Of a stretch of DNA of 64,000 nt, positions 41,907 to 51,185 are shown one piece after another. Where the stretch lies: positions 32,118-96,117 of the forward strand of contig JASMDM010000081.1 of NCBI GenBank assembly GCA_030752795.1, read 5' to 3'. The notes under the pieces were generated by a model, which did no database searches, was not told the DNA's origin, and worked only from the letters and a program-made list of their open reading frames with translations. Made by a program: the position numbers and the translations under genes. Each line of letters begins with the position of its first letter. Positions within the stretch are counted from its first letter, which is position 1. Source of the DNA: SAR202 cluster bacterium (GTDB lineage Bacteria; Chloroflexota; Dehalococcoidia; Lucifugimonadales; UBA1123).

Positions 41907-42385
41907 TGCGCTTCTCCTGCAAAGGTGTTTGGGGGCGGATCGCGGGATGCTCGGCTTCGCCAGGCATTGTACCTCCCACACATATTCGGTTGTCCTGACC
42001 GCCGAGCCGGATATCGCACGAATCCGACTAGGTGACGATGGCGGCGGGCGCAACCCGGCAATATGAGCTCACCTTCGGCAGTCGCATCGACCCCGATTAA
42101 GGCCTCGGCTCGTCGCGTGATCGGCGCGCATCCTGTACGCTCGATTCGCTTCCGTGGTACATTAGCGTCAGCCCTCCACAATTTCGCAGCCGGTCCGCGA
42201 CATGTTCCGCGGACCGCCAGGGATCATTTTCGAGCGTGCACGGCGTGGCTACGCTTTACTTGACCGCTCGGAGGTTCGCAAAGGCCGACTACGTCAAAGC
42301 GCTGAGTGCGGATGGAGAGGCTTACCGGTTCAGGCAACGGCCGAGGGCGACAGCGCCGTCCCGGTCCAGTGAGAAAGAAGAGTTT

Positions 42386-44134
42386 ATGGCAATTGATGCC
42401 AAGGTCATGCCGGAGCAGCGACTTCGGGCACTCACGGAGTGTATCAAGAACAAAGGATTCGCCCGCATCCTGGAGACCCACAGCGGTCTGAGCGGCATCG
42501 TCGCGGAGAACGCTGCGATCGAACATGAGGGAAGCAGGTTGGAGTTCGACGGCTTCTGGGAAAGCAGTCTAACCGACTCCGCCACGAAAGGCTTTCCTGA
42601 CGCCTCCATCGTGGGCAACGACTCTCGCGTGCACACGATCGACGAGATACTCAACGTCACCAGCAAGCCCATCGTCGTCGACGGCGACACGGGCGGTGAC
42701 CCGGCGCAGTTTCGATATCTGGTCAGGCACCTGGAACGCCTGGGCGTATCCGCAGTCATCATCGAAGATAAGGTGTACCCAAAGCGGAACAGCCTGGACG
42801 CGTCCGCGAGTCAGTCACTGGAAGACCCCGAAGTGTTCGCCAACAAGATTCGAGCCGGAAGAGAAGTCCGGGCAACAGAGGAATTCATGGTGATCGCCCG
42901 CCTGGAGAGCCTGATCGCGGGCGTAGGTCTCCAGGACGCGCTTGAGAGGGCAGAACAGTACATCGTGGCTGGCGCTGACGGCATCATGATTCACACCAGC
43001 AAACGCGATCCGGAAGAGATTCTTGAGTTCGCAAAAGCGTACGAACCTCTTTGCGCCAGGCTGGGGAGGCGCCCCGTTCTGGTAAGCGTCCCGACGACGT
43101 ACAACTCGATTTCCGACACCGAGCTCGTCGCCAACGGGTTCAACGTCATCATCCACGCCAACCACATGCTGAGGGCGTCGCACAAGGCGATGAAAGAGAT
43201 TGCTCAAACGATTCTCGAGAGCAACAGGAGCCTGGAAGCTGACCCGTTGATCACGTCCACCGCCGAGATCTTCGCCACGGTTGGATTCGATCTTGTCACC
43301 GAGCGAGACAGGGAGACGTCTCAGGTCCAGCGCCTTAGCGCGATCATTCCCGCGGCAGGTAAGGACGCGGCGTTCCCGGATGCGCCAAAGTCACTGATTC
43401 CAATCGCCGGCCGGCCGGTCATCGATTACCAGTTGGAGGCCATCAGCAAAGCCGGCATGAACCAGATCGTGGTGGTCAGAGGCCACGAAGGCCTGCAGTT
43501 CGACACCAGGCCGACTGACGAAAAGATCACATTCTGCGAGAATCCGAACTACGAAGACACCTTCGACCTTTTCTCGCTGTTCCAAGCTGACAAGTACATG
43601 CAACGGGGATTCGTACTCATCTACTCGGACATCCTGTTCGATCAAGATATCCTTCAGAGGCTCATCGACACCGACGAGGATATCGTCCTAGCGCTGGACG
43701 GCTCATATCAATACCACAGGCATGAAATCGAAAAACGTCTGGACCTTGCGGTAAGCGCGAACAGGCGCGAGTCGCATCATCGGAGCCTACAGCCACCGGC
43801 GCTGATGGAGATCGCCCGACTAGGCAAGAACATCGACCGAGAAGCGGCGGAATTCGAATTCGTTGGTTTGGCCTACTTCTCCGAACGCGGCGCCGAGGCG
43901 TTGCGCCGAGCGTACTACGAGTGCCAACGAACGGCGGCCGGGCCGTTTCACGAGGCCGCGTTGTTCAAGATGGCGTCCATAACCGATTTGTTGCAGGAAC
44001 TGATAAATCGAGATGTCGCAGTCCACGGACTCGAAATCCATAAGGGATGGCTGGAAATTCATAACCAAAAGGATGTCGCGGTCGCCGAGAGGGAGGTACT
44101 GTCTTTGGTGTCCGCCGAATCCGCCGCGGACTGA
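42386..44134 (+). CDS. aepX: phosphoenolpyruvate mutase fused to nucleotidyltransferase (PntC/MobA-like) domain
   Basis: PepM signature EDKVYPKRNS, metal-site region DGDTGGDPAQF; C-terminal LSAIIPAAGKDAAFPDAPKSLIPIAGRPVIDYQLEAI...KGWLEIHNQKDVAVAE; ATG 42386 after gagaaagaagag. Confidence 0.93.
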   Translation: MAIDAKVMPEQRLRALTECIKNKGFARILETHSGLSGIVAENAAIEHEGSRLEFDGFWESSLTDSATKGFPDASIVGNDSRVHTIDEILNVTSKPIVVDGDTGGDPAQFRYLVRHLERLGVSAVIIEDKVYPKRNSLDASASQSLEDPEVFANKIRAGREVRATEEFMVIARLESLIAGVGLQDALERAEQYIVAGADGIMIHTSKRDPEEILEFAKAYEPLCARLGRRPVLVSVPTTYNSISDTELVANGFNVIIHANHMLRASHKAMKEIAQTILESNRSLEADPLITSTAEIFATVGFDLVTERDRETSQVQRLSAIIPAAGKDAAFPDAPKSLIPIAGRPVIDYQLEAISKAGMNQIVVVRGHEGLQFDTRPTDEKITFCENPNYEDTFDLFSLFQADKYMQRGFVLIYSDILFDQDILQRLIDTDEDIVLALDGSYQYHRHEIEKRLDLAVSANRRESHHRSLQPPALMEIARLGKNIDREAAEFEFVGLAYFSERGAEALRRAYYECQRTAAGPFHEAALFKMASITDLLQELINRDVAVHGLEIHKGWLEIHNQKDVAVAEREVLSLVSAESAAD

Positions 44135-44182
44135 AGGGCGCCGCAACATTCATCGATACAAACACCATGATGTGGAGGCAAA

Positions 44183-44677
44183 ATGGATGCCCAAACCTTT
44201 TGGGAGGCCTTGAAAGGCCGTGGATTCACCTTTTTCGCTGGCGTGCCCGATTCCACCTTCGGTTCAGCTTACAAGACGATGATGACAGACCCCGACATTC
44301 GCTACGTTCCAGCGGTGCGCGAAGACGTTGCGCTGGGTGTGGCTAGCGCCGCCTACTTCACCGGGCGACGCGCCGGTGTAATCATGCAAAATTCCGGAGT
44401 CGGCAACGTCGTCAACCCGTTGACTTCGTTCAGCCTGATGTACAAGATACCGGTGCTGCTTATCGTCGGTTGGCGCGGCTACGGCGGACCACCCAACGAT
44501 GCACCGGAGCACTGGATCATGGGCGCAAAATCGCCGGAGTTCTTCGATCTGCTGGAGATGCCCCACGAAACGCTTGAGCCGGACAACCTCGAATCCGCTC
44601 TCGATCGACTCATCGCGGCCATGGACGAGGGCTCGACCCCGGGAGCGTTGCTGGTGCGTGCAGGGGTGATCGAATGA
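44183..44677 (+). CDS. aepY: phosphonopyruvate decarboxylase alpha subunit (N-terminal TPP PYR-like domain)
   Basis: GRGFTFFAGVPDSTFGSAYKTM...REDVALGVASAAYFTGRRAGVIMQNSGVGNVVNPLTSF. Confidence 0.88.
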   Translation: MDAQTFWEALKGRGFTFFAGVPDSTFGSAYKTMMTDPDIRYVPAVREDVALGVASAAYFTGRRAGVIMQNSGVGNVVNPLTSFSLMYKIPVLLIVGWRGYGGPPNDAPEHWIMGAKSPEFFDLLEMPHETLEPDNLESALDRLIAAMDEGSTPGALLVRAGVIE

Positions 44678-45258
44678 TAGATCGATACCAGGCCATCCAA
44701 CAGATCCTCAAGCGCGTGAAACCTGACGACCTCGTTCTGAGCACCACCGGGATGATCTCCCGCGAGGTGTTCACGGCAGACGATCGCACCGCGAACTTCT
44801 ACATGATCGGCTCAATGGGACTTTTGTCCTCGTTCGGGCTGGGCTTGGCGTTGCTCTCTCCCGAGCAAAAAGTGTACGTGCTCGAGGGCGACGGAAGCGC
44901 CTTGATGAGCTTGGGCACGTTGCCGCTTATCGCCACGGAGCATCCGGCAAATCTGGTTCACATCATCCTGGACAACGAGGCGTACGAATCGACAGGCGCT
45001 CAGCCGTCGATTAGCTCCAACGTCGAGCTCGCCGATCTCGGCCGAGCGGCGGGCTATCCGCATGTGACCCGAGTGGACGACATCGAAGCCCTGGAGGGTG
45101 CGATTTCGGAGTGCCAAGGCGACAGCGGCCCCTACTTGGTCGTGGTCAAGTCGGGCATCGCTCCGGTCGAAGGCATCGGACGCGTCTCCCATTCGCCCAC
45201 CGAGATACGGGACCGCTTCAAATCCTCCGTGCTGAAGGAGAACGAGGCGCAGTGCTAA
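44674..45258 (+). CDS. aepY: phosphonopyruvate decarboxylase beta subunit (TPP-binding domain)
   Basis: STTGMISREVFTADDRTANFYMIGSMGLLSSFGLGLAL...VLEGDGSALMSLGTL; ATGA overlap with the alpha subunit. Confidence 0.88.
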   Translation: MIDRYQAIQQILKRVKPDDLVLSTTGMISREVFTADDRTANFYMIGSMGLLSSFGLGLALLSPEQKVYVLEGDGSALMSLGTLPLIATEHPANLVHIILDNEAYESTGAQPSISSNVELADLGRAAGYPHVTRVDDIEALEGAISECQGDSGPYLVVVKSGIAPVEGIGRVSHSPTEIRDRFKSSVLKENEAQC

Positions 45259-46322
45259 TACTCTCACCAGGTCCAGCCAACATAACCGATGGGGTCCGTG
45301 CGGCGCTGACTCAACCGGACATCGGTCATCGGGACTCGGAGTTCCGCGCGATTCTTCGGGACGTCCGAGCCATGCTGCTTGAGGCATGTGGTGTGTCGTC
45401 CGGGTATAGATGCGCTGTCATGACCGGATCAGGGACCACCGGCATCGAGAGCTCGTTGACGGCGATGAAGGGTGTTACGAATGGAATCTTGATACTCGCA
45501 AACGGCTCCTATGGCGAGAGGGCCGCGAAAGTCGCATCGGTTTTCGACCTCCCGCACGAGACCATGAACTTCGGTTGGACCGGCCAACTGGACCTCGACG
45601 AGATCGACGCCAAATGCCGCAGCACCGACGCTGACACGGTCTATCTGATTCACCACGAGACAACGACCGGCGTCCTGAACCCATTGAAGGAGATCGCGGC
45701 TATCGGGAAGCGGCACAACAAGTGGGTGATGGTCGACGCGGTCAGCAGCGTGTGCGGCGAAGAGCTCGACATGGCCGGCTGGGGCGTTGACCTGATCATG
45801 GGCTCGGCCAACAAGTGCATTCGCGGCGTCCCGGGCGCGGGCTTCGTCGTCGTCAACGAGCAGTTGGCCAGCGTGATGCAAGATCGACGACAGGCAACGT
45901 TCGTAACCGACCTTGTCTCGCACCTGGAGCAAGAAGAAAAAGGGGAAACGCCGTTCACTCCGGCAGTCCAGGTCTTTGCCGCGTTGCGAGTGGCCCTAGA
46001 GGAACTGCTGGAAGAGGGCGTCGAAAACCGGATCGCGCATTACGAACGCATAGCCACAGCACTGAGAGACGGCCTCGCCGAACTCGGTTTGGAACTCCTC
46101 CTCCCTCGGGAGTGGTACTCCAACACCATGACTTCGATCAACATGCCGGAAGGCTTCACGTACGACCGCCTGCACGACGAGCTGAAGGATCAGGGCTATC
46201 TCATCTACAACGCCCAGGGTTCATTCCAGGAGAAGATGTTCCGCCTCGGGACCGTCGGTGTGATGACCGAAGATGATATCCGAGGATTCCTGAACGCGCT
46301 GGGCAGTGTGCTCGCGAAATGA
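45252..46322 (+). CDS. 2-aminoethylphosphonate--pyruvate transaminase
   Basis: LILSPGPANITDGVRAALTQPDIGHRDSEFRAIL; PLP Lys motif MGSANKCIRGVPGAGFVV; GTG 45252 overlaps the upstream stop. Confidence 0.92.
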   Translation: MLILSPGPANITDGVRAALTQPDIGHRDSEFRAILRDVRAMLLEACGVSSGYRCAVMTGSGTTGIESSLTAMKGVTNGILILANGSYGERAAKVASVFDLPHETMNFGWTGQLDLDEIDAKCRSTDADTVYLIHHETTTGVLNPLKEIAAIGKRHNKWVMVDAVSSVCGEELDMAGWGVDLIMGSANKCIRGVPGAGFVVVNEQLASVMQDRRQATFVTDLVSHLEQEEKGETPFTPAVQVFAALRVALEELLEEGVENRIAHYERIATALRDGLAELGLELLLPREWYSNTMTSINMPEGFTYDRLHDELKDQGYLIYNAQGSFQEKMFRLGTVGVMTEDDIRGFLNALGSVLAK

Positions 46323-47050
46323 TGGCGATCATTCTGGTGGCGGGAGTGGGACGCCGGTTGCGCGGCCAGACTAATGAGCCGAAGTGTCTCTTGAGCATCG
46401 GCGGCCGGTCGCTCATCCATCGATACCTGGACATCCTGGCCGAACCCGACAGCGGTGTCGCAAAAGTCGGAATGGTCGTCGGATATAAGGGCGATCTCAT
46501 CGTGAGTCACGTGCAGGAACATGCATTCGGCGGCGCGGTCGCCTATGCCACGAATCCGGACTACGAAAAGGGAAGTGCACTGTCGCTTCTGACCGCGTAC
46601 GAAAACTTCGAGATCGACGGCGACATGATGCTCATGGACGGCGACGTCTACTTCGAGCCGGATGTTCTGCATCGGCTGCTAGCGTCGGCGAACGCCAACA
46701 GCATGCTTGTCGATCCTTCTTCGGTGAACACCGGCGAAGAGATCATGATGGGCGTCATCGATGAACGCGTCGCCGCCGTGGGGCGAGGCATGGAAGGCGC
46801 TTTCGACGTCCATGGCGAATGGATCGGATTTATGAAGACGGACACAGATGGGACCCGAGAATTCCTGAGCGCGGTGAATAGGTTAGTCCAAGAACAGGGA
46901 GACGGCGTCGGCTATGAAGACGCCATCCAAGGTGTCTGTGCCGCTGTTGCCATGGGGTATGAGCTAGTCGACGACCTGAGATGGACCGAGATCGACACCC
47001 CTGAGGATGTCGCCAAAGCAGTGTCACTCGCGGAGCAGGCCTCCGTTTGA
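46319..47050 (+). CDS. sugar-phosphate/AEP-type nucleotidyltransferase
   Basis: MMAIILVAGVGRRLRGQTNEPKCLLSIGGRSLIHRYLDIL; MLMDGDVYFEPD; WTEIDTPEDVAKA; ATGA overlap. Confidence 0.88.
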   Translation: MMAIILVAGVGRRLRGQTNEPKCLLSIGGRSLIHRYLDILAEPDSGVAKVGMVVGYKGDLIVSHVQEHAFGGAVAYATNPDYEKGSALSLLTAYENFEIDGDMMLMDGDVYFEPDVLHRLLASANANSMLVDPSSVNTGEEIMMGVIDERVAAVGRGMEGAFDVHGEWIGFMKTDTDGTREFLSAVNRLVQEQGDGVGYEDAIQGVCAAVAMGYELVDDLRWTEIDTPEDVAKAVSLAEQASV

Positions 47051-47371
47051 GCCTTGCCGCGATGGAACGGCTGGCTGCATGATCGCCATGCATCGGAATA
47101 CGCTTCGCGAATCGATGGTGAGCTTGGTCGTGTTCGCAACATCGCCCTCCAGCCGATCACGGGCGGCTCTTCCGGAGAATTGCTCGCTAGGCCGAATTGT
47201 GCTGTTGAAGTCTTCCCGAGATCTCGGTCGGCGGCGAGAATCGAAGACGGTGTTGTGTACGCCCGAATGACTAAGTCGAAGCTGTCACCCAGATCCGTTG
47301 ACTCCCTTCAAGGGCGCACGGAGCACACCGAAAACCTATAGATAAATCGAAACAGTACTGCGGAGGAACAT

Positions 47372-48097
47372 TTGACAATCTACGACGCGATTGGCAGTGC
47401 CTATGATCTTGTGTACCCCGACACGGCCGAGAAAGTGCCTTTTGTCACAAAGCTTCTGAGAACATATGGTAAACATTCGGTTCTTGAATTAGGGATCGGG
47501 ACGGGGCTTTTTGCCGTGCCATTGCATGAGGCTGGATTTGACATGGAGGGACTGGAGATCAGTCAGGTGATGATTGACGTTGTTGGCCAGAGAGCGCCCA
47601 GACTCAAGATTCATAAAGGGGACATGCGAAACTACACGATAAATAGGCGATATGATGCTATTCTCGCCCTGAGCTCGGTCCTCGTTTTCGTAAACAGCGA
47701 ACGAGAGATTCAACAATGCCTGGAACGTTGCTACCAGCATTTGGAATCGAAAGGGATCCTCTTGTTGGAGTTGCCAAATCACTCGGTTGAGATTGGTCTG
47801 AGCAACAATAACCAAGAGGTGTATCATAACGCGGATCAAAGCATGATTGTCGTGATCCAAAGCGCGGTTGAAGGTCATGATTGGAACGAGACATGGCACG
47901 TGTTCAGGCGCGATGGAACAGCGTTTAACCATGAGAAAACGGTCTGCCAGGAATACCTCTATTCACCCACCTCACTGGCCGCTCAGCTTGAAGGAGTCGG
48001 CTTTAAGATCGTCGAGACTCATGGCGATTTGTTGGGGAGCCCTTTTGACGAATCGAACTCCTGGAGGCGGGTCCTCATTTGTGAAAAAAGAGATTGA
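47372..48097 (+). CDS. class I SAM-dependent methyltransferase
   Basis: YDLVYPDTAEKVPFVTKLL...SVLELGIGTGLFAVPLHEAGFDMEGLEIS; TTG start after cggagga. Confidence 0.85.
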   Translation: MTIYDAIGSAYDLVYPDTAEKVPFVTKLLRTYGKHSVLELGIGTGLFAVPLHEAGFDMEGLEISQVMIDVVGQRAPRLKIHKGDMRNYTINRRYDAILALSSVLVFVNSEREIQQCLERCYQHLESKGILLLELPNHSVEIGLSNNNQEVYHNADQSMIVVIQSAVEGHDWNETWHVFRRDGTAFNHEKTVCQEYLYSPTSLAAQLEGVGFKIVETHGDLLGSPFDESNSWRRVLICEKRD

Positions 48098-48373
48098 CGG
48101 CTGAAAACCCGATTCCGAGCCTGGGCGGGCGACCCGTAATAATATGATCTGATGAGAACAACGATCCCAGATCCTGTTCTGGGCCAAGCAAGATCTCGAC
48201 AAGTCGGAATCTGGCACGGCATTGGAAATGGGTCCCAAGAACCAAGGCCGATGAACGGGCAAGAAACTTCTCAACGCGTTCGAGATGGTTGCTGTTTCGT
48301 GCCATGCTTTGGGGCGCCAGCCCGTTGCTAAGAATGTTCGTCGATCCGGCCGATAGTAGATTTAGGGGGATAA

Positions 48374-49255
48374 ATGGTTTCTGAAAACGGATCAGATGAG
48401 GCAGCACTGCTGAAATCGTTCGAAAACCTACAAAGCCTTGACCCGACAGGGGCCAAACTGAGGCTGAAAGAAGCCAAGGCAGTCATGGATGGATTCGGGA
48501 TTCCGTTTTGGCTTCGGCAGGGCACCTGTCTTGGCGCCGTCAGGGACAACGACTTCATCCCATGGGACGATGACATCGACCTGGGCTGCGTGATCGGCCT
48601 GAACGGATTCACGGAAGACCAGATCGACCCCATAGTCGACGGCTTCCGAGAACGGGGATATTTCGTTGAAGTGGAATACTCCGACCGCGAAATCTCCGCT
48701 TGCATGATAAAGAATTCGATTCGAACAGACCTGACATTCTTTCACATCATCGACGACGCAATATTCCATTTTCCGATGATCTGGATGCCCGCTCGATTGT
48801 TCGCCGACCTCAAACAGATCGAGTTTATGGGCGATAGCTATTTTGTGCCGAACCCGCCCGAAGAGTACCTGGGAACAAAGTACGGCCCGAACTGGACAAC
48901 CCCGAAACAAGACGGATACGAACTAGACGTTTTCGCGCAGATAGCGAAAGCGCCAGCCGCAATTCTCGAGACCGCTCCTGGGCATCCGCAGACCAAAATT
49001 CAGATTCTTGATCTGCATAACGAAATCGTCGCAGACGCTGAAGTGTCGATTGTCGGCGTGGATGACGCTCGCACCGACGGCGATGGCCGCGTGGAGTTCA
49101 ATCTGCCGTTCAAAGACTTCTACGCCGTGGTCATCCGTCATGGGGACCACGAAGAAATTCTATATCAAGAAATATTCACACCCGGGAAGACCTACGTCTA
49201 CACACCCGACCCCGCCAGGCCCAGCGGGCGGTACATCGCGATGCGCGAAGAGTGA
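48374..49255 (+). CDS. LicD-family phosphotransferase with additional C-terminal beta domain
   Basis: FWLRQGTCLGAVRDNDFIPWDDDIDLGCVIG; PPEEYLGTKYGPNWTTP; C-terminal VEFNLPFKDFYAVVIRHGDHEE extension. Confidence 0.88.
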   Translation: MVSENGSDEAALLKSFENLQSLDPTGAKLRLKEAKAVMDGFGIPFWLRQGTCLGAVRDNDFIPWDDDIDLGCVIGLNGFTEDQIDPIVDGFRERGYFVEVEYSDREISACMIKNSIRTDLTFFHIIDDAIFHFPMIWMPARLFADLKQIEFMGDSYFVPNPPEEYLGTKYGPNWTTPKQDGYELDVFAQIAKAPAAILETAPGHPQTKIQILDLHNEIVADAEVSIVGVDDARTDGDGRVEFNLPFKDFYAVVIRHGDHEEILYQEIFTPGKTYVYTPDPARPSGRYIAMREE

Positions 49256-49502
49256 GCTCGGTGTCGAGCTAAGCCCAAGCAAGGCTGACGCCGGCTTGAC
49301 AACCGAACGCCGCTCGTGAGTCGATGCCGTCTCTCGTTCACGTCCTCGACCAAAAACTGTGATCCGTCGTCCCGACTGCCTCTTCGTTTTCGTCGGATCG
49401 GGTGGGAGGGAATCGCAACGGAATGCGGTCACACAGCAACATCCTCGAAGAGTCGCCGTGACGCTGTGCTATCATCGGGCGAAACTCGACGGCAGGTGAA
49501 CG

Positions 49503-50885
49503 ATGGCGACGATCATCAAGGACACGACGATGGTGACCGGCGGAGCAGAACGGACCGTGCTCTACGACACTTCGCTGGCCGTGGACGGCGGGAAGATCGT
49601 CGCGATCGGACCGTCCGCGCGGATCGAGGCCGGTCTTCCGGGCGCGGAAGTCATCGACGGTCGCGGCAAGGCGATCTTCCCCGGGTTGATCAACTGTCAC
49701 ACGCACATGCTGGCGACAGCGGACCGCGGCATCCTCGAGGATTTCGGGTTTCCGACCACGTTGCGGTTCCCGACGACCGGGCGCGGATTGCTCAGCGTCG
49801 AAGAACGCAACGTCTTCGCACTATTGGCGTCCGCCGAGGCGATTCGGAACGGAAACACCTGCCTGCTCGAGATATCGAACAACACCACCGACTATGCGGA
49901 GAGCCTGGCATCGACCGGACTCAGGTTCGGACTGACCGAGAACATCAACGACTTTGACGACGCCGAAGCGCGCCGAGGCAGTTATCGCTTCCTGGACGAG
50001 AAACGCGAGGCGGGGCTCCAGCGCAACAGTGATCTCATCGAAGCCTGGGACGGGAAAGCCGACGGCCGAATAATGGGGTTCGCGGCGGCACATGCTCCGG
50101 AGAACTGCTCGCCAGAGCTGCTTCGACAGGTTCGCGAAATGGCCGAGCGCCACGACGTCGGCTACACGATCCATCTGTCGCAGAGCAACATCGAGATCGA
50201 AGCCGTCATGCGCACGCGCGGCGTGCGTCCAACACAGTATCTGTTCGCAAACGACTTCCTTGACGAGCGCCTCATCGTCGCTCACTGCCGGTACGTCGAC
50301 GACTCCGAGATCGCGCTGCTCGGTCAGGCCGGAGCGGCCGTGTCCAACAACTCCGCCATCGCTGCCAGGCGAGGATCCGCTGCCCCCGTGAAGGAACTCA
50401 TTGCCGCAGGGTGCACGATAGGCATGGGCTCGGACAACATGGCCGAGGACATGGTCGAAGTGATGCGAGCCGGCCTATTCCACGAGCGTGTTCGACGCAA
50501 TGACGAGTTGGACCCACAGCCCGAAGACGTCCTCGAGTGGGCCACCATGGGCGGGGCGAGAGCCCTCCGCATCGCCGATCGCGTCGGCTCACTGGAGATC
50601 GGCAAGCAAGCCGATCTGTTCATTGTCGATCTTAGGCGCGCCCACCTCGTGCCGACGCTCCGAATCGTGTCCGCGTTCGTCCACAACGGCCAGCAACCGG
50701 ACATCACCGATGTGATGGTGGACGGCCAATGGCTGATGCGCGACTTGAAGCTAACGACCATCGACGAAGAACAGGTGATCGCCGCCGCCGAACAAGCCGG
50801 TCACGCCGCCTGGCGCAGACTCGTCGACGAAAACCCCAACGTCCCGTTCCCGATCCGGCTCCCGCCAGGGCCACGTTTCGGCTAA
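49503..50885 (+). CDS. amidohydrolase (TrzN/AtzA/S-adenosylhomocysteine deaminase-like)
   Basis: FPGLINCHTHMLATADRGIL, YTIHLSQS, IVAHCRYVDDSEI, GMGSDNMAEDM. Confidence 0.9.
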   Translation: MATIIKDTTMVTGGAERTVLYDTSLAVDGGKIVAIGPSARIEAGLPGAEVIDGRGKAIFPGLINCHTHMLATADRGILEDFGFPTTLRFPTTGRGLLSVEERNVFALLASAEAIRNGNTCLLEISNNTTDYAESLASTGLRFGLTENINDFDDAEARRGSYRFLDEKREAGLQRNSDLIEAWDGKADGRIMGFAAAHAPENCSPELLRQVREMAERHDVGYTIHLSQSNIEIEAVMRTRGVRPTQYLFANDFLDERLIVAHCRYVDDSEIALLGQAGAAVSNNSAIAARRGSAAPVKELIAAGCTIGMGSDNMAEDMVEVMRAGLFHERVRRNDELDPQPEDVLEWATMGGARALRIADRVGSLEIGKQADLFIVDLRRAHLVPTLRIVSAFVHNGQQPDITDVMVDGQWLMRDLKLTTIDEEQVIAAAEQAGHAAWRRLVDENPNVPFPIRLPPGPRFG

Positions 50886-51185
50886 GGATGGCGGCGCCTG
50901 CGCATCGACCTTCGGAGTCGACGTCAATTGCGCTCCAGTGGATATTCTGATCCTTTCTAGGAGGGGGAAAATCTAGTCTAACGAAGCTCGCCTCTTCGCC
51001 AGCTAGGTGACGCAACCGCCTAGCTAGAGGACAACTACGCGGGCCGGGCGGCGCTGGGATGGACCGAACCACTTGTTGGTCCAACACGCCAGGCCACCGA
51101 CCAACGCCCAATCCGCGCGTCATGTTCAAAACATCCGCTTGAACTCACGCGGCGTCAGGCCTACAATCGTGCCCAGAGCCCCCGT

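Noticed and set aside
44183-45258. Calling the split TPP protein sulfopyruvate decarboxylase (ComDE)
   Set aside because: Co-operonic PepM and AEP transaminase favour phosphonopyruvate as substrate; kept as an open alternative in the findings
47054-47341. 95-aa ORF between the second nucleotidyltransferase and the methyltransferase
   Set aside because: No recognisable motif or convincing RBS; may be decayed sequence, not enough support for a gene call
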